DNA from: Candidatus Kaiserbacteria bacterium
GTDB lineage: Bacteria; Patescibacteriota; Minisyncoccia; Phycocordibacterales; UBA2100
Assembly (NCBI GenBank): GCA_016186695.1
Contig: JACPLC010000003.1
Coordinates: forward strand, 1 to 49,318
Length of the DNA stretch: 49,318 nt
Reading direction: 5' to 3'
Positions 24,893 through 31,811 of this stretch are shown here, in pieces (the stretch's first letter is position 1; the number at the start of each line of letters is the position of its first letter). The position numbers and the translations under genes are program-made. Below the pieces are notes generated by a model, which ran no database searches, was not told the origin of the DNA, and saw only the letters and a program-made list of their open reading frames with translations.

Positions 24893-25056
24893 CACGAACG
24901 GAGTGAGTGCCGCTCGAGCAGTGTGCCTTCGCACACTGCGTCCCGACGAGAACGCCGGAGCGATGAGAGGCGAGCTCGCCGAGCAGCGAGGCGGTGCCCA
25001 GACCGAGGCGAGCGACGGCGAGCCGAGAGTCGAGGGAGAGTCGCGGCGGGCGGACA
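24893..25056 (+). mobile_element. tRNA-Lys 3'-end-associated element (about 162 bp)
   Basis: 25038-25056 is an exact 19-base direct copy of 24876-24894 (T-arm half, acceptor strand, discriminator). Inside are hairpin GCAGTGTGC-CTTC-GCACACTGC (24918-24939), a partial inverted T-arm copy (24940-24953), a GGCGAGCTCGCC palindrome and the core GGTGCCCAG-CCGAGGCGAG-GACG-CGAGCCGAGAG that is shared with the element after tRNA-Leu (14544-14703). Order and spacing are the same in both. Confidence 0.65.
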
Positions 25057-25088
25057 AGAAAACTTTTTTGCTATAGGATGAACGTCTC

Positions 25089-25169
25089 GGGCAGGTGGCG
25101 AAATGGCAGACGCGCTAGGCTTAGGACCTAGTCCCGCAAGGGGTGAGAGTTCGAATCTCTCCCTGCCCA
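25089..25169 (+). tRNA. tRNA-Leu (anticodon TAG)
   Basis: Acceptor GGGCAGG/CCTGCCC, discriminator A, anticodon stem-loop CTAGG-CTTAGGA-CCTAG, long variable arm, T-loop TTCGAAT. No CCA encoded. Confidence 0.95.
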
Positions 25170-25207
25170 CACGCTATAGAAATTTCCAGACGCAATTATT
25201 ATGAACC

Positions 25208-25235
25208 ACCGGCTAATTCGTGCGAATTAGCCGGT
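25208..25235. repeat. 28-bp palindrome after the tRNA cluster
   Basis: ACCGGCTAATTCG-TG-CGAATTAGCCGGT, perfect 13-bp arms; it shares CTAATTCG/CGAATTAG with the dus and miaA palindromes. The remaining bases up to 25366 show no supported gene. Confidence 0.75.
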
Positions 25236-25366
25236 AAGACGGCAGGCCGGCAAAACCACAATGAGACGGGTACAAATCGGCTCGAAACTCATTTTGAATT
25301 CGGGAAAAGAAAATTTTTACGCATACGAGACAAGAAATGAGGTCGGTAGTTTTTTGGGCTGAACTC

Positions 25367-25395
25367 TTGTAATCAATCCAACTTTGTGGCATAGT
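25367..25395 (+). promoter_or_regulatory. Promoter and palindrome of the 25441 gene
   Basis: -35 TTGTAA (25367-25372), 17-bp spacer, -10 CATAGT (25390-25395). A 12-bp perfect palindrome GTCTCGCGAGAC (25394-25405) covers the likely transcription start and could be an operator. Confidence 0.5.
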
Positions 25396-25440
25396 CTCGC
25401 GAGACAGTCAGACCGAGCAAACGCGCAATGGAGGTGCGAA

Positions 25441-25890
25441 GTGACGATGACAGAAGTGGTTGGAACCGAGCCCAAAATCGGTTCACGAGTACACGCGGAC
25501 GGTCCACAGACGACGAGTCTGCTGGAAGAAATCGAAGAAGCCCTGACCAACGGCGTCATCGACTCGACACAGTTCGTCGGTCGAAGGGTACGCGTCAATG
25601 GCTATAACTATGTGCTCGAAACCACGATCTCGGGCATGCAGATTGCCATCGTTCTGCATTCGAAGTTCGCCGAGAGACCGGACCTGAAGAACGTGCGGTT
25701 CACCCTGAAGGATTCTGTCGTATCGATCGACAAGAAACGGTATCGAATGACCAGGACGATCGACCACCTCAGCTACGCTTATGGCTGGACCACGAAGAGC
25801 ATGAAGGTTGATTCCGGCGATATGAAAGTTGTCTTCAAAGACGACGGCTTGGAGACCATCAAGGCTGCGTCGATGGACCTTCTTGACTAG
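25441..25890 (+). CDS. Hypothetical protein, about 150 aa
   Basis: Not recognised. Mixed alpha/beta composition (VGRRVRVNGYNYVLETTISGMQIAIVLHSKF, VRFTLKDSVVSIDKKRYRMTRTIDHL) with no signal peptide. GGAGG at 25430-25434 is 6 bases before a GTG at 25441, chosen as the start; the ATG at 25447 is an alternative. An intrinsic terminator follows at 25925-25956. It belongs to the SD-plus-terminator orphan set. Confidence 0.6.
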   Translation: MTMTEVVGTEPKIGSRVHADGPQTTSLLEEIEEALTNGVIDSTQFVGRRVRVNGYNYVLETTISGMQIAIVLHSKFAERPDLKNVRFTLKDSVVSIDKKRYRMTRTIDHLSYAYGWTTKSMKVDSGDMKVVFKDDGLETIKAASMDLLD

Positions 25891-25924
25891 CTGATGCTGG
25901 ACTCTTGAGGCCATCAACTGGTTC

Positions 25925-25956
25925 TGGCTCGCGCCAAGTGCGCGGGCCTTTCTTTT
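25925..25956 (+). terminator. Intrinsic terminator
   Basis: Stem GGCTCGCGC / GCGCGGGCC (9 pairs, one T-G), loop CAAGT, then TTTCTTTTT. It lies 34 bases after the 25441-25890 gene. Confidence 0.83.
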
Positions 25957-25979
25957 TGAAAGAACAAAATTGTGCGCTT

Positions 25980-26007
25980 CCCTCCTTCACTAAAGCTACG
26001 GATGGGC
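25980..26007. repeat. CCCTCCTTC..GGATGGG imperfect palindrome
   Basis: Arms CCCTCCTTC and ACGGATGGG around TAAAGCT. Intergenic between the terminator at 25956 and the aminotransferase. I recall similar units in other Patescibacteria, where read-through would give PSFTKATDG-like peptides; this is from memory. Confidence 0.45.
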
Positions 26008-26110
26008 AAAGCGCGCGCTCGAATCTAGTCCGCCAAACCTACCTGCCGCCACGTTTCACTTTTAATACGTTAGAATTACGGTATGGCCGGTTAGGACGTG
26101 ATTTGAATCT

Positions 26111-27001
26111 ATGGACTTAAAATACTTTTCAAAGAACGGGAAAATCCTACCCATCGGAGAAGCGGCGATTCCGCTTTCGAACATTGAATATCAGTACGGC
26201 TTCGGCGTGTATGAGAACATTCGCGTGAACGATGGGATTCCCTACTTTCTTGACGATCACGTAGAACGTCTGCTCGAATCTGCACGAATCATAGGCATCG
26301 CGCACAGCTTCAGTGAAGCATCTGTCCGAAAGAGTGTTACCGATCTCGTTAAAAAGAACGGCGCCGGCACACCCGCCCGACCGAATGACGGTCATTCGGG
26401 CAGGTACAACCTTAAAGTCCTTCTCATCGGAGGAAAAGAGCCCGCGCTCTATATAGTGTGTCTCAATCCCCTTTTCCCCGACAAGAAACTCTATACCGAA
26501 GGCGCAGACTTCGTCACCTACGAGTATGAGCGCCCGTTTCCCCATGCAAAGACATTGAACATGCTACAGAGCTACCTCGCATACAAGGAGGCATATGAGG
26601 CCGACTGTTACGATGCGCTCCTCATCAATGGAAAAGGCTGTATCACGGAAGGGACCCGTACCAACTTTTTCTGCATACAGGGCCGGACGCTCGTCTCCGC
26701 GCCCGAGAGCGAAATACTTCTTGGCGTCACGCGAAAGGCCGTGCTCAAGATGGCAAAGGAAAACGGATACACTCTCGAGGAGCGGGAACTTCGCTTCTCC
26801 GATGTTATACATTCCGACGGAGCCTTCGTCACGAGCACGTCCTCAAAAATTATTCCCGTCCGCTCCATCGATAAGCACGCTATCACGGTAGCGTCCAATA
26901 CACTCCGAGAACTCATGGAGCTGTTCGACGAATTCCTTCAGAACTGCAAGGGAAAGCTCATCCCGTTAGAGGCAGGAAGCGATGCTTCCCGTGCGCAATG
27001 A
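26111..27001 (+). CDS. Class IV aminotransferase (BCAT/DAAT/ADC-lyase group)
   Basis: PLP fold-type IV enzyme: FSKNGKILPIGEAAIPLSNIEYQYGFGVYENIRV, FLDDHVERLLESA, the lysine in HAKTLNMLQSYLAYKEA, GCITEGTRTNFFCI, LLGVTRKAVLKMAKENG and FVTSTSSKIIPV. Whether it is IlvE, D-alanine transaminase or PabC cannot be fixed from motifs. A palindrome (26381-26399) inserts ARPNDGHSGR in frame near residue 90, and the last 14 or so residues are encoded by another inverted repeat (26961-27080). No amino-acid pathway neighbours. Confidence 0.9.
   Translation: MDLKYFSKNGKILPIGEAAIPLSNIEYQYGFGVYENIRVNDGIPYFLDDHVERLLESARIIGIAHSFSEASVRKSVTDLVKKNGAGTPARPNDGHSGRYNLKVLLIGGKEPALYIVCLNPLFPDKKLYTEGADFVTYEYERPFPHAKTLNMLQSYLAYKEAYEADCYDALLINGKGCITEGTRTNFFCIQGRTLVSAPESEILLGVTRKAVLKMAKENGYTLEERELRFSDVIHSDGAFVTSTSSKIIPVRSIDKHAITVASNTLRELMELFDEFLQNCKGKLIPLEAGSDASRAQ
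26381..26399. repeat. Perfect palindrome inside aminotransferase gene
   Basis: CCGAATGAC-G-GTCATTCGG, extended by imperfect CGCCCGA/GGGCAGG arms; it is read in frame as PNDGHSG in a surface-loop position between two conserved segments. Confidence 0.65.
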
Positions 27002-27080
27002 AGTGCTGCCAATCGATCTCATCACCATTCGATACCGATATTACATTTGTAGAGTTCGTCTTCCGCAGCCTCTAACGGGA
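26961..27080. repeat. Inverted repeat spanning the aminotransferase stop codon
   Basis: 13-bp perfect arms TCCCGTTAGAGGC (26961-26973) and GCCTCTAACGGGA (27068-27080); inner hairpin GGAAGC-GAT-GCTTCC (26975-26989). It lies between convergent genes, so it may also terminate transcription. Confidence 0.65.
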
Positions 27081-27081
27081 C

Positions 27082-27390
27082 TCACTTGAAAAGGGGCGGA
27101 ATGTCGATGTCCTGCCAGCGGCTCACGTCGGGATTCGCCGAAAATGCATCGAGGCCAAAGGTATTGTCGAGAAGCGCGAGGATCCCGTAGACGGATGCCA
27201 TCACAAACATCCCCACGACGCCCCAGAGCATATGCTGAATGTGCTCTTCGCGGTTCGCACCCTTGTCGAGATCGAGAATGAAGCGCACGAGACCCCACAC
27301 GAAGAGAAAAAAACCCGCCGTGAAGACCACGAGTATCGCGGGATTGATGATGTAGGTGACGAAATTCTCAAGAATTTGTGCGCCGCTCAT
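27082..27390 (-). CDS. Small pilin-like membrane protein (cluster member 5)
   Basis: 102 residues with two or three transmembrane helices: IINPAILVVFTAGFFLFVWGLVRFI and MLWGVVGMFVMASVYGILALL, separated by the charged DLDKGANREEH turn. The second helix repeats the FWG..xFVMVSIWGII pattern of the 27395 and 28307 genes, so these are paralogues. Last gene of a minus-strand cluster. It is pilin/type IV secretion-like by architecture; the function is unproven. Confidence 0.75.
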   Translation of the reverse strand: MSGAQILENFVTYIINPAILVVFTAGFFLFVWGLVRFILDLDKGANREEHIQHMLWGVVGMFVMASVYGILALLDNTFGLDAFSANPDVSRWQDIDIPPLFK

Positions 27391-27394
27391 CCCG

Positions 27395-27754
27395 TTAGTA
27401 GGTTCTGCCTGGGTTTACGACAATGCCTTTGGGAATCACAGGATCGGTCGAGGTCACTTTGAGCGTGCTCTGCAGCAAGCGGATGATGCCCCAGATACTG
27501 ACCATCACGAAAATCGCAATGATGCCCCAGAACATTATCTTGAGACCTTCATTGGCATTGTCGTGGTCCAAGCTGATGAGATACTTGATGAGCCCCCAGA
27601 AGAAAACCACGATTGCAAGCGTAATAAAGAGCCCGATGACGCCGTTCAAGAAGGTGCTCGCAAGAACGAGCGTGTCTATCAGGGTCGCGGCACTCGCAAT
27701 CGAGGGCAGCAGGAGCGCAAGTATCGGAAATGCGGCACGGGTGAAGCTTGCCAT
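27395..27754 (-). CDS. Small pilin-like membrane protein (cluster member 4)
   Basis: About 119 residues from the chosen ATG: signal peptide MASFTRAAFPILALLLPSIASA ending at AA, then helices LNGVIGLFITLAIVVFFWGLIKYLI and IMFWGIIAIFVMVSIWGIIRLL joined by SLDHDNANEG. Strong paralogy to 27082-27390 and 28307-28699. The frame extends to 27820, but the signal peptide defines the start at 27754. Confidence 0.78.
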   Translation of the reverse strand: MASFTRAAFPILALLLPSIASAATLIDTLVLASTFLNGVIGLFITLAIVVFFWGLIKYLISLDHDNANEGLKIMFWGIIAIFVMVSIWGIIRLLQSTLKVTSTDPVIPKGIVVNPGRTY

Positions 27755-27860
27755 ACGTATTAAGCAATTTTTAGATAAGTAACTAAGTACTCTCATGCTA
27801 CCGAGCTTGCCCAAAAACACAATCGGTCATGCGTCAACCGTGTGGATAACGAATCGACAG

Positions 27861-28310
27861 CTAGCGGCGTGCAGGTGGCCTCGCGGGGGGTCTCGCGGGG
27901 GGTCTTCCGGAAGGTCTCGGAGGGGGCTTTGGCCGCGTCGCGAAAACCCGCACAACGAAGAAAACAACGGCAATAATGATAATAAAGGCGATGATCGGGA
28001 GCGCGATCGCACCGTGATGCTGGATCGCATTGACGATCGAGAGTATTACGAGAAGGACGAAAAGCATGACGACTGCCCACTCGAGCACGCGTATCGCATT
28101 GTCGCGGTACGAGGGCCACGTGTTGAAGCGTGCCACGTATACGGCAAAGGCCGTTACGAAGAGGAGAACAATGCCAGTGAGGATAAGACCAACGGCAATA
28201 TGAAAGAGGCCAACAACCTGCGGGAACGTCAGCGCCGAGACACACTCCGGAAGAAGCAGCGCCGCGAGTGTACTGACGGGAAGGAGATTTTTGTTTTGCA
28301 TAGCGTTCAT
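27861..28310 (-). CDS. Membrane protein with Pro/Arg-repeat tail (cluster member 3)
   Basis: 149 residues. Signal-like N-terminus (NLLPVSTLAALLLPECVSA) and about four transmembrane helices (VVGLFHIAVGLILTGIVLLFVTAFAVYVA; VLEWAVVMLFVLLVILSIVNAI; ALPIIAFIIIIAVVFFVVRVFA), then a tail RPKPPPRPSGRPPARPPARPPARR made by tandem repeats at about 27875-27930. The ATG at 28310 overlaps the upstream stop (ATGA). A perfect DnaA-box-like TTATCCACA lies just past the end (27841-27849) but is isolated. Confidence 0.75.
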   Translation of the reverse strand: MNAMQNKNLLPVSTLAALLLPECVSALTFPQVVGLFHIAVGLILTGIVLLFVTAFAVYVARFNTWPSYRDNAIRVLEWAVVMLFVLLVILSIVNAIQHHGAIALPIIAFIIIIAVVFFVVRVFATRPKPPPRPSGRPPARPPARPPARR

Positions 28311-28699
28311 ATATTGAGTTCTCCGACAGAGCAATCGCCAAAGCTGTCGCACAGCGTCACGGCCGGCTCCCCCGAGTTTGGAGAAAACGGCGTGCCACCG
28401 AAGAGTGTGTTCTGAAGAAGCTGGATGATCCCCCATATTGAAACCATCACAAAAAGGATGACGAGCCCCCAGAAAAAAAATGATTTCTGCTTTTCGGCTC
28501 CTTTCTCATCGCCGAAGTGCGGAATGTTCGTCGCGATGCCCCAGAAATAGACGACGAGCCCGAAAATAATAAGCGTGAAAGTTGCTGTGTCGAGGATCTC
28601 GACGACATCGAACGCGAGCTCCTGAAACGTATTCGCCGCCGCGAGTGTGACTGAAGGAAGCAAGAGTATTCCCGCCATACTCCATACCCTATACTCCAT
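28307..28699 (-). CDS. Small pilin-like membrane protein (cluster member 2)
   Basis: About 130 residues: signal peptide (MAGILLLPSVTLAAA), helix TATFTLIIFGLVVYFWGIA, helix FFFWGLVILFVMVSIWGIIQLL, and a C-terminal stretch with two cysteines (TLCDSFGDCSVG). It begins 5 bases after the previous stop. Paralogous to the 27082 and 27395 genes through the FWG..FVMVSIWGII helix. Confidence 0.77.
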   Translation of the reverse strand: MEYRVWSMAGILLLPSVTLAAANTFQELAFDVVEILDTATFTLIIFGLVVYFWGIATNIPHFGDEKGAEKQKSFFFWGLVILFVMVSIWGIIQLLQNTLFGGTPFSPNSGEPAVTLCDSFGDCSVGELNI

Positions 28700-28704
28700 A
28701 CTTA

Positions 28705-29079
28705 CTATCTGCCGGTAAGCTGCGAGACCGTGCCCGCGATCAGCGTCGCAAGGATCCATGCGCCGAGGATGAGGAGCGCGCCGATAACGACGTAGAAAAA
28801 ATTGAGCTTCGCCTTCTGAAGCTTGTCCTGATTCCCCTGCGCGGTGATGAAGTAAAAACCGGAGATGACGAGAAAGAGCGTAATGATAGGAAGCGCGATC
28901 ATTGCGAGCGCTTTCAAGGCACCCGCGATGAACTCAGGAATGCTGCAAAAATTGAGAGGGTTTTGGAGAAGGGAGCCTGAAGTGGTATGGCACGCGGCCT
29001 CGGCGATGAGCGTAGTAGAAGCGAAAAGGAGCACCGCGACCGAGTGAGCGAAAATCAAGTATGTGATGCGTCGTATCAT
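28705..29079 (-). CDS. Small VirB2/TrbC-like membrane protein (cluster member 1)
   Basis: 124 residues: signal peptide (ITYLIFAHSVAVLLFASTTLIAEAA), a cysteine-containing segment (CHTTSGSLLQNPLNFCSI), then two helices (ALAMIALPIITLFLVISGFYFI and LNFFYVVIGALLILGAWILATLIAG) joined by TAQGNQDKLQKAK. This layout (signal, Cys segment, ITAGG/ITAQG hinge, second helix) matches the 16324 gene and VirB2-type pilins. The start overlaps the solute-binding-protein stop by 4 bases. Confidence 0.78.
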   Translation of the reverse strand: MIRRITYLIFAHSVAVLLFASTTLIAEAACHTTSGSLLQNPLNFCSIPEFIAGALKALAMIALPIITLFLVISGFYFITAQGNQDKLQKAKLNFFYVVIGALLILGAWILATLIAGTVSQLTGR

Positions 29080-30377
29080 TGTCCGATCGCTTGCGCGAGT
29101 TCCTGATTCGCGCGGCCGATAGCTTCCGTGAGTCGCGCCGAGCCGGTGGTCACGCTCTCAATCATACCGCGAAAGACCCCCTCCGTCTTTTCCGGATCGG
29201 GATCGATCCACGAACGCGCAATGAGGGCCTGCCCCTCAAAGAGCACATTTTCACCTTCAAGTGTCTCCGAGAGCACGTCGCGCCGTGCGGAGGGAATCCC
29301 GAGCGCAACCGTGAGTGCACGTGAGACTGTTGCATCGGCAATCAAGGCCGCAATCGTCATCGCGCCTGCAGGATTCCTGCTCGTGCGCGAGACCGCAAGT
29401 GCGTACACGTGCGCCGCGTTGGTCGCCCGTGTTCCCACCCTGCTCTGCGGCACTGCAGCTCCCGCGAAGTTGAGGTTTGGATTCCCGCGCACGAGTGACG
29501 TCGCCTCCGAGCCGTAGCCGAGGTAGAGCGCAAGATCGCCTGCTGAAAATTCTGCCCGAGAGCCGGGAAGCGAACGGTTCCATGAGTAGTGTACCTTCGA
29601 AGGATCGGCAAATTCCGTGTAGAAACGCAGAGCCGACTCCGCTGCCTGCGAGGGCGAGCCCGCGACACGAAGCGAGAGCGCAGGAACGAGGCGGCCGGTG
29701 CTGTCGAGCTGCGTGATCGAGCCGCCCGCCTGCTGTATCAGGAGTGTTATGATGTCTTTTGCATGGTCGACATTCGCGTACTCGCCAAATGAAATAGCGG
29801 AGCGGACGATCGTACCGGGATCATCCTTCTTGGTTACCTTCTTTGCAAAATCTGGCACATCTTCCCAGTACACCGGCGGCTTCGCAAATCCTGTGGCAGC
29901 AAGAATATCGCGGTTCCAATAGAGAATGAGCGGATCGACGGAGAGCGGAATGCCAAGCACTCCTTCCGGCGCAAGGTAGGGATTCGCTGCTTCCACGAAC
30001 GTGTCCTTGAATTTTGATTCTGAAAGAAAGCTGTAGGGAACAGGAACGACTTTTCCCTTGTCGCGTATCGCGTAATCCTGCCGTAAAAGGAAGAGATCGG
30101 GCCCCGTGCCGCTTGCGAGCGCTTCGGTGAGATCTGTCTCAAACGTCGCCGGATCTTTTTGCACGTATGTTATCTGCGAGAGCCTGCCGTCGTTTTCCGA
30201 TGCCTGCCTCAAGACGACCGCAAACGCGTTGGGTTCCAACGTTCCCCAGATTGTTATGGGGCCGATAGAATTTCTCGCGCCAGCGCCGACGAAGAGCGCG
30301 AAAATGAGCATGCCCGAAATTGCGAGCGCTCCGAATACCGAAAGCAGGATTATCTGAAAGACAGAGAGACTTTTCAT
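29076..30377 (-). CDS. Extracellular solute-binding protein, family 1-like
   Basis: 433 residues from the chosen ATG. An N-terminal transmembrane/signal segment (FQIILLSVFGALAISGMLIFALFVGAG) without a lipobox cysteine is followed by the SBP family 1 pattern: ITIWGTLEPNAF, TYVQKDPATFETDLTEALASGTGPDLFLLRQDY, GVLGIPLSVDPLILYWNRDIL, AISFGEYANVDHAKDIITLLIQQAGG and MTIAALIADATVSRALTVALGIPSARRDV. No ABC permease or ATPase genes are adjacent; it sits in an operon between a methyltransferase and pilin-like proteins, so it may bind ligands for a surface structure rather than for uptake. Confidence 0.87.
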   Translation of the reverse strand: MKSLSVFQIILLSVFGALAISGMLIFALFVGAGARNSIGPITIWGTLEPNAFAVVLRQASENDGRLSQITYVQKDPATFETDLTEALASGTGPDLFLLRQDYAIRDKGKVVPVPYSFLSESKFKDTFVEAANPYLAPEGVLGIPLSVDPLILYWNRDILAATGFAKPPVYWEDVPDFAKKVTKKDDPGTIVRSAISFGEYANVDHAKDIITLLIQQAGGSITQLDSTGRLVPALSLRVAGSPSQAAESALRFYTEFADPSKVHYSWNRSLPGSRAEFSAGDLALYLGYGSEATSLVRGNPNLNFAGAAVPQSRVGTRATNAAHVYALAVSRTSRNPAGAMTIAALIADATVSRALTVALGIPSARRDVLSETLEGENVLFEGQALIARSWIDPDPEKTEGVFRGMIESVTTGSARLTEAIGRANQELAQAIGQ

Positions 30378-30958
30378 ACGCGTGGGGGAATCGGAACGGG
30401 CCGGAGAATTAAACCATAGTGATGCGCACCTGCGACAAATTCCCTTTCGAGCGCGAGGCCAGCCTTTTGGCAAAGTTCGAGCGTGGCTTCTCTTCCGACA
30501 ACGTCTTCTTGTATCGGTCCCATCCCGCCGAATGATTCGGACCAGTCGATGATAGCCACGCGGCCGACAGGCTTTACGATTCGCCGCGCTTCACGAAGTA
30601 TGGGGGTCTTGTCCGGCACTTGAAAGAGAAGGTTCGAGATAAGCACAAGATCTATCGAGCTGTCGGCAAGCTTCGAGGCGCGCGGGACCTCGAGATCCGC
30701 CCAGATTACCTCGACGTTTTTGTAGCCGTGGCGAGCTGCTTCGTTGTGGATCCGACGCAAGAGCTCGCGCTGCACATCGATCGCATACACGGCTCCGCTA
30801 CCTTCGAGTCGCTCTGCGATCAGAAGTACGTACGCGCCACTGCCTGCGCCAAAATCTGCAACACGCATGCCGCTTTGTAATCCAAGCGCGGCAACATTGC
30901 TTCGCGGGTGCGCAAAGCCTTCCGTTTTCAACGGTACATGACGTGCGACCTGTTGCAT
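30374..30958 (-). CDS. SAM-dependent methyltransferase (class I)
   Basis: 194 residues: GMRVADFGAGSGAYVLLIAERL (SAM motif I), VYAIDVQRELLRRI (motif II acid), VEVIWADLEV, SIDLVLISNLLFQVPD and REARRIVKPVGRVAIIDWSE (motif IV region), as in UbiE/Methyltransf_11-type enzymes. A perfect -10 TATAAT (30966-30971) is 7 bases before the ATG at 30958, which fixes the start; the longer frame to 31027 would begin inside the RAYT palindrome. The substrate is unknown. First gene of the solute-binding/pilin-like operon. Confidence 0.87.
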   Translation of the reverse strand: MQQVARHVPLKTEGFAHPRSNVAALGLQSGMRVADFGAGSGAYVLLIAERLEGSGAVYAIDVQRELLRRIHNEAARHGYKNVEVIWADLEVPRASKLADSSIDLVLISNLLFQVPDKTPILREARRIVKPVGRVAIIDWSESFGGMGPIQEDVVGREATLELCQKAGLALEREFVAGAHHYGLILRPVPIPPRV

Positions 30959-31006
30959 CGAACACATTATAGCCGAGCTATCGAGCATTAATCGTTTCTT
31001 TATACA

Positions 31007-31037
31007 CATATTATGGATGTCGGACATCCATAATATG
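31007..31037. repeat. RAYT-associated palindrome, upstream copy
   Basis: Arms of 15 bp, CATATTATGGATGTC and GACATCCATAATATG, around one G. It ends 13 bases before the transposase ATG. The core ATGGATGTC-G-GACATCCAT is repeated at 31196-31218 and 31731-31753. Confidence 0.88.
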
Positions 31038-31050
31038 CTACGCTCGCTCT

Positions 31051-31719
31051 ATGGAGTTGTATCATGTGTTGAACAGAGGAACCGAGAAACGCGACATATT
31101 CATGGACGATCGCGATCGAGCGCGCTTCGTGCATGACCTGTTCGAATTCAACGACACAAAACCCGCGAGCAACGTCGCATATTCATTCAAAAGAAATATG
31201 GATGTCGGACATCCATATATTGAGCGGGAGCGAATCGTCGATCTTCATGCATGGTGTCTAATGCGCAATCACTATCACCTTCTAATCTCCGAACGAATGG
31301 ATGGTGGTACCACCACGTTTATGCGAAAGCTCAACACTGGATATACCAACTATTTCAACGAGCGGTACAAACGCAGCGGCGTGCTTTTTCAGGGAAAAAC
31401 AAAGAAAGTTCTCATCCATTCACGAGCACATTTTTTGCATGTCATCCACTACATTCACCTAAATCCCCTGGACTACGTTTCAAGCGCACGGGAGTGGCGA
31501 AACGGCCGAGTCGCTGACGCCGCGACTGCAAAGAAACGTCTTGAACAGTATCGCTGGAGCAGCTTCTTGGATTATTCCGGAAAAAAGAATTTCCCCTCTG
31601 TCCTATACCCCGACTTCTTTCGGGACGCCATCGGCGACGTGGGAAAGAAGACTCTGGAGTATCTCGGCAAGCCGCGTAACGCGCTTGACGATACGTTGCC
31701 TTCCCGATTTCTCGAGTAA
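31051..31719 (+). CDS. REP-associated tyrosine transposase (RAYT, Y1 HUH family)
   Basis: 222 residues of the IS200-like Y1 transposase superfamily. ELYHVLNRGTEKRDIF (first strand), HUH motif in LMRNHYHLLI, catalytic tyrosine region FMRKLNTGYTNYFNERYKRSGVLFQG, and the RAYT-typical HFLHVIHYIHLNPLDYV and YRWSSFLDY. All key residues are present. The N-terminus begins slightly later than in typical RAYTs. A copy of its own palindrome (31196-31218) is read in frame as NMDVGHPY between strands, so activity may be altered. Single copies of the same palindrome flank it. Confidence 0.9.
   Translation: MELYHVLNRGTEKRDIFMDDRDRARFVHDLFEFNDTKPASNVAYSFKRNMDVGHPYIERERIVDLHAWCLMRNHYHLLISERMDGGTTTFMRKLNTGYTNYFNERYKRSGVLFQGKTKKVLIHSRAHFLHVIHYIHLNPLDYVSSAREWRNGRVADAATAKKRLEQYRWSSFLDYSGKKNFPSVLYPDFFRDAIGDVGKKTLEYLGKPRNALDDTLPSRFLE
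31196..31218. repeat. RAYT palindrome, copy inside the transposase gene
   Basis: ATATGGATGTC-G-GACATCCATAT, perfect arms of 11 bp; in frame within the coding sequence. Confidence 0.88.
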
Positions 31720-31730
31720 AATTATGTATG

Positions 31731-31753
31731 TTATGGATGTCGGACATCCATAA
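31731..31753. repeat. RAYT palindrome, downstream copy
   Basis: TTATGGATGTC-G-GACATCCATAA, 11-bp perfect arms, 11 bases after the transposase stop. Confidence 0.88.
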
Positions 31754-31811
31754 TATATACTGTGGAATATATAGAAACTCTGCGAAGACTATTCTGATGG
31801 GAAATCGGTGT

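Noticed and set aside
24893-25056. A degraded second tRNA-Lys gene
   Set aside because: Only the 3' 17 bases of the tRNA are copied; no anticodon arm or D-arm remains, and the rest matches the tRNA-Leu-associated element instead.
25261-25362. 33-codon frame between tRNA-Leu and the 25441 gene
   Set aside because: No SD, no promoter spacing and no recognisable pattern; it overlaps the -35 region side of the next gene's leader.
27841-27849. Perfect DnaA box (TTATCCACA), and another at 5669-5677
   Set aside because: Single isolated boxes, one inside ftsQ; no cluster, no AT-rich unwinding region and no dnaA/dnaN/gyrB neighbours, so no origin is called.
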